Origin: an uncultured Clostridia bacterium
GTDB lineage: Bacteria > Bacillota > Clostridia > Christensenellales > CAG-138
Assembly: GCA_937894955.1 (NCBI GenBank)
Contig: CALAXO010000048.1
Span: 1 to 18,781 of the forward strand
Direction of reading: 5' to 3'
Length of the DNA stretch: 18,781 bases
The position numbers and the translations under genes are program-made. Below the pieces are notes generated by a model, which was not told where the DNA came from, made no database searches, and saw nothing but the letters and a program-made list of their open reading frames with translations. Shown here piece by piece: positions 14,912 to 18,781 of the stretch (the first letter of the stretch is position 1; each line of letters starts with the position of its first letter).

Positions 14912-14940
14912 AGTATAGCATAGCAATACCGAAACGGCAA
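14912..14940 (-). promoter_or_regulatory. Promoter of the single-pass membrane protein gene
   Basis: On the minus strand TTGCCG (14935-14940), a 17-base spacer and TATACT (14912-14917) preceded by TGC, an extended -10. A TATAAT overlaps slightly downstream (14907-14912). Bases 14915-14935 match the kamB promoter region at 19 of 21 positions. Confidence 0.65.
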
Positions 14941-14997
14941 GCTTTTACGGGGCGGCTGTACGCTCAGTCTTCCGTATCCAATGGTGTTTCGGCAGGG

Positions 14998-15621
14998 TCA
15001 GCTCAATTCAGCGTTATAAAGCTTGTCCTTTTCAAACGTGCCTTCAGCAAAACCGGGCACCTGTTTATAGGCGCGGAACAAAGCTGCGCCGAAACGCGAC
15101 AGCACCTGCGGAATCTGCTGCCGTTCCAGCGGGCAGTCGTCGGAAACAAGCAAAGTTGCAATTCCATGGGCTGTAAGCCAAATATCAAAATAAAAGCTGT
15201 CAGCGGTCTGTGCGTCCATCTTATATTTCTCCATCAGGAAGCTTCGCAAAAGCACCTGCGTCTCACGCATCGTGTCCGCAGCGCAATGGCGAAGGCCGAA
15301 ATCGCCGGCATCAAGAAAAATCAATTTGTACAGATGCTTTTCTTCAACTGCAAATCGAAGGTATTCTTTGCTGACGCAAAGGAACGGAGCCGAATCCTGC
15401 AGGCCGAGCAGGATTCGGCTGCGGTAAATCTCCTTTGCTTTTTGCAAAACAGCATTTTTCAATTCATCAATCGAACTAAAATATGTAAAAATCGGCCTTG
15501 TTGAAACATTCAATTGCATTCCGACTTCGCGGGCAGTAACGGCTCGAATCCCGCTCCTGCGGGTTATTTCAAGCGCAGCAAGAATAATCTGCTCTTTTGT
15601 AAATTTTGCTTTCGGCGGCAT
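14998..15621 (-). CDS. TetR/AcrR family transcriptional regulator
   Basis: 207 residues. The N-terminal TetR DNA-binding domain runs to about residue 60, with the helix-turn-helix at about 28-47 (VTAREVGMQLNVSTRPIFTYF). The rest is the helical ligand-binding and dimerisation domain; FYFDIWLTAHGIATLL (about 153-168) is typical of TetR proteins with an unassigned ligand. The ribosome site before the ATG is weak (GAG). A perfect consensus promoter and a 25-base palindrome lie upstream, the palindrome between the predicted transcription start and the gene, which suggests autorepression. No efflux pump or enzyme gene is directly paired with it; the gene after it has its own promoter. Confidence 0.93.
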   Translation of the reverse strand: MPPKAKFTKEQIILAALEITRRSGIRAVTAREVGMQLNVSTRPIFTYFSSIDELKNAVLQKAKEIYRSRILLGLQDSAPFLCVSKEYLRFAVEEKHLYKLIFLDAGDFGLRHCAADTMRETQVLLRSFLMEKYKMDAQTADSFYFDIWLTAHGIATLLVSDDCPLERQQIPQVLSRFGAALFRAYKQVPGFAEGTFEKDKLYNAELS

Positions 15622-15637
15622 TGTTAAACTCTCAATT

Positions 15638-15662
15638 CATTGTATTGTTATTTAACACAATG
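15638..15662. promoter_or_regulatory. Probable TetR operator, 25-base palindrome
   Basis: CATTGTATT (15638-15646) and AACACAATG (15654-15662) form nine-base arms matching at eight of nine positions, around a seven-base centre. It lies downstream of the tetR promoter and 16 bases before the start codon, a position suited to block transcription. Size and symmetry fit a TetR dimer site; which protein binds is inferred. Confidence 0.6.
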
Positions 15663-15682
15663 CATGTTGCATAACAGTGTGT

Positions 15683-15711
15683 ATTATATTCCGCCGCGCA
15701 TAAAATGTCAA
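15683..15711 (-). promoter_or_regulatory. Perfect consensus sigma-A promoter of tetR
   Basis: On the minus strand TTGACA (15706-15711), exactly 17 bases, and TATAAT (15683-15688): both hexamers and the spacing are consensus. It lies in the 145-base gap between the MBL gene stop and tetR, pointing at tetR. Such a strong promoter usually needs a repressor. Confidence 0.85.
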
Positions 15712-15766
15712 CACCCGAACGCAAAACTCCGCCCGAAGCGGTTCGATGCCTGCTTTAAGCAAAGCA

Positions 15767-16633
15767 TTATTGTGTAATATCGATACCGCTTTTTGTGCTT
15801 AAAATATGCACCGTTCCGTTCGAAGTCAAAAAAGTCCGGCACCCCTTTGCAGTCAAAAGATCCAAAGTCTTTTGTTCCGCAGGATTCTTTTCCGAGCACG
15901 TTATGACTGCATATTTCATGTTAACTTTTGAAAAAAAGTCCTCAAGCTTTGAGTTGTAAACACCGTGATGCGGCACTTTCAAAAAATCGCAGGGATGAAC
16001 CCTCCCCTGTGAAATCATATCGGCGATACGCTGCTTTTCAATGTCGCCCGCAAAAAGAAAGCTGTTTCCGAGATGTTCGAGGCTTACGACCAGCGAATCG
16101 TTATTATCTTGTTTTTTTGCATAGTCTTTGCCGAATGTGCCCACGATATTAAGCTTTATGTCCGAAACAGTTAAATCAACCGAGTCGGATACAGCTTCCG
16201 TGCTTTCGCATTTTCCGGCGACTTTAGCTTCCGCCAATGCATTTTTGTATGACATATAAGCATATGCCGTTGTATCGGCAGGAATATAATCCGGCTCAAA
16301 AAGTTTCAAGACTTTATATTTTTTCAGAAGAGCCGGCGCACCTCCGATATGATCCTTGTCATAATGTGTAATGATCAGGCATTCGATGCTGCTGATTCCG
16401 AGCGCATCCATAGCTGCCGAAATCTCCGCGCCGTTATCCTCCCCTCCGCAATCAATAACAACAGATGCTTTTCCGTCGGTAATAATGCTGCAATCCGCTT
16501 TGCCGATTTTGAGAATTTCAATCTTTAACGAATTTTTTAAGGTTTCATCCGCATCGTTCGCGGGTGTGCATGCCGCGAACAAGCAACAGAACAGCAGTGC
16601 GGCAGTTATCAAATAAGCACAAATTTTGGTCAT
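15767..16633 (-). CDS. Metallo-beta-lactamase-fold lipoprotein (ComEC C-terminal-like)
   Basis: 288 residues. A signal peptide ends in lipobox LFAAC (18-22), predicting a lipid-anchored outer-surface protein. The MBL domain follows: VVIDCGG (58-64), the metal motif THYDKDHIGG (89-98; His90, Asp92, Asp94, His95), NNDSLV (177-182), FAGD (194-197) and VPHHG (220-224). The HxDxDH form and the late PHHG are those of the ComEC/Rec2 C-terminal hydrolase group, whose members cut nucleic acids or related phosphoesters; the substrate here is unknown. None of the ComEC channel is present. AAGGA lies six bases before the ATG. It follows the CotH kinase gene by 18 bases and is co-transcribed with it. Confidence 0.93.
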   Translation of the reverse strand: MTKICAYLITAALLFCCLFAACTPANDADETLKNSLKIEILKIGKADCSIITDGKASVVIDCGGEDNGAEISAAMDALGISSIECLIITHYDKDHIGGAPALLKKYKVLKLFEPDYIPADTTAYAYMSYKNALAEAKVAGKCESTEAVSDSVDLTVSDIKLNIVGTFGKDYAKKQDNNDSLVVSLEHLGNSFLFAGDIEKQRIADMISQGRVHPCDFLKVPHHGVYNSKLEDFFSKVNMKYAVITCSEKNPAEQKTLDLLTAKGCRTFLTSNGTVHILSTKSGIDITQ

Positions 16634-16651
16634 AAATTTTCCTTATTCAAA

Positions 16652-18337
16652 TCAGTTTTTGATAAGCCAAACTTCGTCCAGCCACTCAAGTCTTCCGTTA
16701 AGCCAAGTTTGCAGGTTTGCAACGCCAAGGCTGAAATTTTTCTTCCATAATTTATAGTTTGCATCTTCAGCTTTTGAAAGATACGCCGCCTGCTCCGGAA
16801 TCAGGGACAAAAGCTCTTCTGTCACCGTTGTGCGATAATATGTATACCGTTCCTTCAGCAGCTTGCGAAATTCATCCTGCTGATAAAGTTTTTTTATCCA
16901 TGGACAGGATGAATTAATAATCATAAAGTCTTCATAGGTTCCGCTGCCCGGGCAATCCGAGGAATCGTTTCGTTCCTCATCCGCATTGCTCCAATTCACG
17001 ATTCCGTAAGCAAGATCAAAGTCCCACAAAGCAGTCATGTAAAGTTTGTTATTGCCGCGCTCTTTATACATCCAGCAGCTTGTTTTCAAATTGCCGTCTA
17101 TATTTTTGCTGATTTCCTGAACTATCACAAAATCCACCCATGAATCCTCATCGATATATTCAGTATATTGCTCTGAACCGAATCCCATCACGGAGTTATA
17201 AACCTGCTGCATGTAGACATTCAAATATTGCAGCACCTCACGCCTCAGTTCAGTATCTTCAATCTCAGGCTCCTTCAAAACAAAATAATCCTTCACCTGG
17301 TTCGCCTGATACGGGCAGTCGAACACCTGGTCCTTTTTGTAATTAACCCTTCCGTGAACGTTCTTTTCAATCAGATAACCGCCGGTAATATTGCCTTCAT
17401 CCGCTTCGGCAATGTTGATTTTGTTTTTTTCAATTGAAATTCTTTCAACCAAGATATATATGCCGTTGTATTTGCCGTTGAGATAAACATCGACAAATTC
17501 GCATTTCGGAACATAATCAATACCAATCAAATCCTGATATGCTTTATAAGTAATATAATTCCGCATCAGGGTTGAATCGGTGTAACTCGCAACAATTGCA
17601 TATTTTTTTGTTTTCGGAATATCGAGCAGCGAAGCCTTTTCGTCAAGCTTAATTGAGTACGGTTTTTTATCATAACTCCAGGATGAGTTCCCGCGCCCTT
17701 TAACCTTGCCGCTGCCGTTATAATTGCCGCTCGCAAACGTTTTTGTTCCGAGCTGCAGTGATATTTCAGCATCGACCCATTCATCCTTTGTTACGGCTCC
17801 AAAATCGCGGTCAATGTTTATGTCCAGTCGCGGCAGCGCATCCGCAGTTGCATTCACGCACGCAGCCGTAAGTTCAGTGACGGCAATTCTTGTGCCCTTT
17901 TTCACCCTGTATGTAAATCTCACTGAGCCATCCGCAAGTTTCTCGATTTCGGCTGCATCCGAATCATTCCCGAAAAAATATGAATATCTGCTGTTGTATG
18001 TCCAGCCGGCATCGAATTTTGCCGTGAATTCCAATGCTGCGTTTTTTTCAAACACAAAGAATGTCTCGTCCGGGTGTCCTTTCAGGTGCATACCGTCGCC
18101 TTGAGGCGTTATGTGAACGCCGTCGGAAGTGCGCGGCTCAAAATTCCAACCGTCACCATCATAATGCTTTTCTATCGCCGCTTTAATTACAACACTGTTT
18201 GCATCGGCTGTCTCGGTTTGGCTTGCAAGTTTTGCGGAATCTGTTGTTCGGATTAAAGTTGCCATCTGAGCAAGCGGAAAAAGCACAGCCGTAACTGCAA
18301 GAATAAGAGCAATTGCTTTGCGCAGAATCTGTTTCAT
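16652..18337 (-). CDS. Secreted CotH-family protein kinase
   Basis: 561 residues. An N-terminal hydrophobic segment (about 6-28) is a signal peptide or anchor. Residues about 50-195 form a beta-rich domain specific to this protein. The CotH atypical kinase core then shows KGRGNSSW (213-220), YSIKL, LMRNYITYKAYQDLIG (257-272), FVDVYLNGKYNGIYILVERI (281-300) and the metal-binding WDFDLAYG (438-445). CotH kinases phosphorylate serines of spore-coat or extracellular proteins; a secreted copy outside a spore-coat cluster points to a cell-surface target. No CotB/CotG-like Ser-rich substrate is in the window. GAGG lies only four bases before the ATG. It heads an operon with the MBL lipoprotein. Confidence 0.93.
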   Translation of the reverse strand: MKQILRKAIALILAVTAVLFPLAQMATLIRTTDSAKLASQTETADANSVVIKAAIEKHYDGDGWNFEPRTSDGVHITPQGDGMHLKGHPDETFFVFEKNAALEFTAKFDAGWTYNSRYSYFFGNDSDAAEIEKLADGSVRFTYRVKKGTRIAVTELTAACVNATADALPRLDINIDRDFGAVTKDEWVDAEISLQLGTKTFASGNYNGSGKVKGRGNSSWSYDKKPYSIKLDEKASLLDIPKTKKYAIVASYTDSTLMRNYITYKAYQDLIGIDYVPKCEFVDVYLNGKYNGIYILVERISIEKNKINIAEADEGNITGGYLIEKNVHGRVNYKKDQVFDCPYQANQVKDYFVLKEPEIEDTELRREVLQYLNVYMQQVYNSVMGFGSEQYTEYIDEDSWVDFVIVQEISKNIDGNLKTSCWMYKERGNNKLYMTALWDFDLAYGIVNWSNADEERNDSSDCPGSGTYEDFMIINSSCPWIKKLYQQDEFRKLLKERYTYYRTTVTEELLSLIPEQAAYLSKAEDANYKLWKKNFSLGVANLQTWLNGRLEWLDEVWLIKN

Positions 18338-18369
18338 CCGTCCTCACTTTTTCTGAAAATTCAGGTTGA

Positions 18370-18399
18370 AGTATACTGACTGTTCATGCGAACCAACAA
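18370..18399 (-). promoter_or_regulatory. Probable cotH-MBL operon promoter
   Basis: On the minus strand TTGTTG (18394-18399), an 18-base spacer and TATACT (18370-18375). Transcription would start near 18363, about 26 bases before the cotH ATG. The spacer contains the GTTC/GAAC dyad. Confidence 0.5.
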
Positions 18400-18403
18400 G
18401 TTC
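18382..18403. promoter_or_regulatory. GTTC/GAAC dyads inside the cotH promoter (possible operator)
   Basis: GTTC (18382-18385), four bases, GAAC (18390-18393), six bases, GTTC (18400-18403). An outer dyad GACTG/CAGTC (18378-18382, 18403-18407) surrounds them. Located between and over the -35 and -10, a classical repressor position, next to an S24 repressor gene. Not the canonical GAAC-N4-GTTC LexA box. Confidence 0.35.
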
Positions 18404-18456
18404 AGTCGTCCGGCTGCCCGCCGTCGGTTCAAACCCTGCCGTGACACGCACCGTAT

Positions 18457-18781
18457 TTATCCCACGACTTTTCCGATAACCCGCAGTTCATAGGAGTATT
18501 TAATCTTTATCGGCTGATACTTCGGGTTGAGTGAAATCAATCTGACGCTGCCGGATTCGGAATCAAGTTTTTTGCAGAAAGCTTCTCCGTTAAGAACAAA
18601 AATGCCTATTTCACCGTTTTCAAGTTCCTGCTGATGATGCACGTAAACAATTTGTCCGTCGTTAAACAGCGGCGTCATTGAATCCCCGCTTATGCGAACA
18701 GCAAGGGTTGCTGCTTCCGGAACATTTTCGTCAACATCAATCAGTGTGTAGGAGTCGCTGTCAAGAAAAACGCCGGAACCT
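18457..18781 (-). CDS. S24-type repressor (XRE/CI-like), N terminus cut by window
   Basis: Only the C-terminal ~108 residues are visible, from GSGVFLDSDSYTLIDVD at the edge to RVIGKVVG. It is an S24/LexA-like peptidase domain: SGDSM holds the nucleophilic Ser (residue 34 of the fragment) and AFCKKL the catalytic Lys. The spacing from the first visible Gly to the Ser (33 residues) is close to that of the Ala-Gly self-cleavage bond in LexA, so cleavage may occur right at the window edge. Motifs such as GEIGIFVLNGEAFCKKL and SLNPKYQPI fit helix-turn-helix XRE-S24 regulators rather than LexA itself. The DNA-binding domain lies outside the window. It precedes cotH by 119 bases on the same strand. 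Confidence 0.85.
   Translation of the reverse strand, partial: GSGVFLDSDSYTLIDVDENVPEAATLAVRISGDSMTPLFNDGQIVYVHHQQELENGEIGIFVLNGEAFCKKLDSESGSVRLISLNPKYQPIKIKYSYELRVIGKVVG

Noticed and set aside
18382..18403. LexA/SOS box
   Set aside because: The Bacillota SOS box is GAAC-N4-GTTC. Here the four-base spacing has the half-sites in the opposite order and the correct order has six bases. Kept only as a possible operator of another type.
18417..18445. tRNA-like T-arm (GGTTCAAACC) between the S24 gene and cotH
   Set aside because: The flanking bases do not pair as a T-stem, and no acceptor, D or anticodon arms can be formed around it.

Overview
The window looks like an ordinary chromosomal stretch from an anaerobic, Gram-positive-type member of the Clostridia, probably a gut Oscillospiraceae/Ruminococcaceae-like lineage. 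The reasons are the DUF1385-prmC-prfA order, strong GGAGG ribosome binding sites, Gram-positive lipobox proteins, a CotH kinase, ThyX, a lysine-aminomutase-type reactivase pair and oxygen-sensitive ferredoxin-type proteins. The placement is inferred from gene content only. No rRNA, tRNA, CRISPR array, insertion sequence or prophage was seen.

Layout. Positions 1-9540 are a minus-strand run. In transcription order it reads kamB, kamC, a lipoprotein with a C-terminal membrane domain, a PfoR/EIIC-like membrane protein, cysS, a DUF1385 membrane protein, prmC and prfA (cut by the window edge). The last three overlap by 4-7 bases and form the translation-termination module: PrmC methylates the GGQ glutamine of the release factor encoded next to it. 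Diverging from kamB is an unrecognised plus-strand gene (9728-10711), which meets a minus-strand redox pair (4Fe-4S protein plus a Cys-motif protein, 10932-12327) at a strong bidirectional terminator. The plus-strand pair comEB-thyX (12637-13748) makes dTMP from dCMP via dUMP. From 13864 to the right edge everything is again on the minus strand: in transcription order an S24 repressor (cut by the edge), a CotH-kinase / metallo-beta-lactamase lipoprotein operon, a TetR regulator with a perfect consensus promoter and a palindromic operator, a single-pass membrane protein, and an apparent gene remnant.

Most notable points: (1) a KamB/KamC B12-aminomutase reactivase pair with no aminomutase beside it; (2) a nearly identical 21-base promoter element before two unrelated genes, with its core also before a third; (3) an in-frame internal start with a perfect Shine-Dalgarno in the 9728-10711 gene; (4) a CotH kinase / MBL lipoprotein operon behind an S24 repressor, with dyad repeats inside its predicted promoter; (5) an 84-codon protein-like fragment with no usable start. 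No wholly new multi-gene system could be demonstrated. The CotH/MBL/S24 unit and the redox pair are the best candidates for something under-described.
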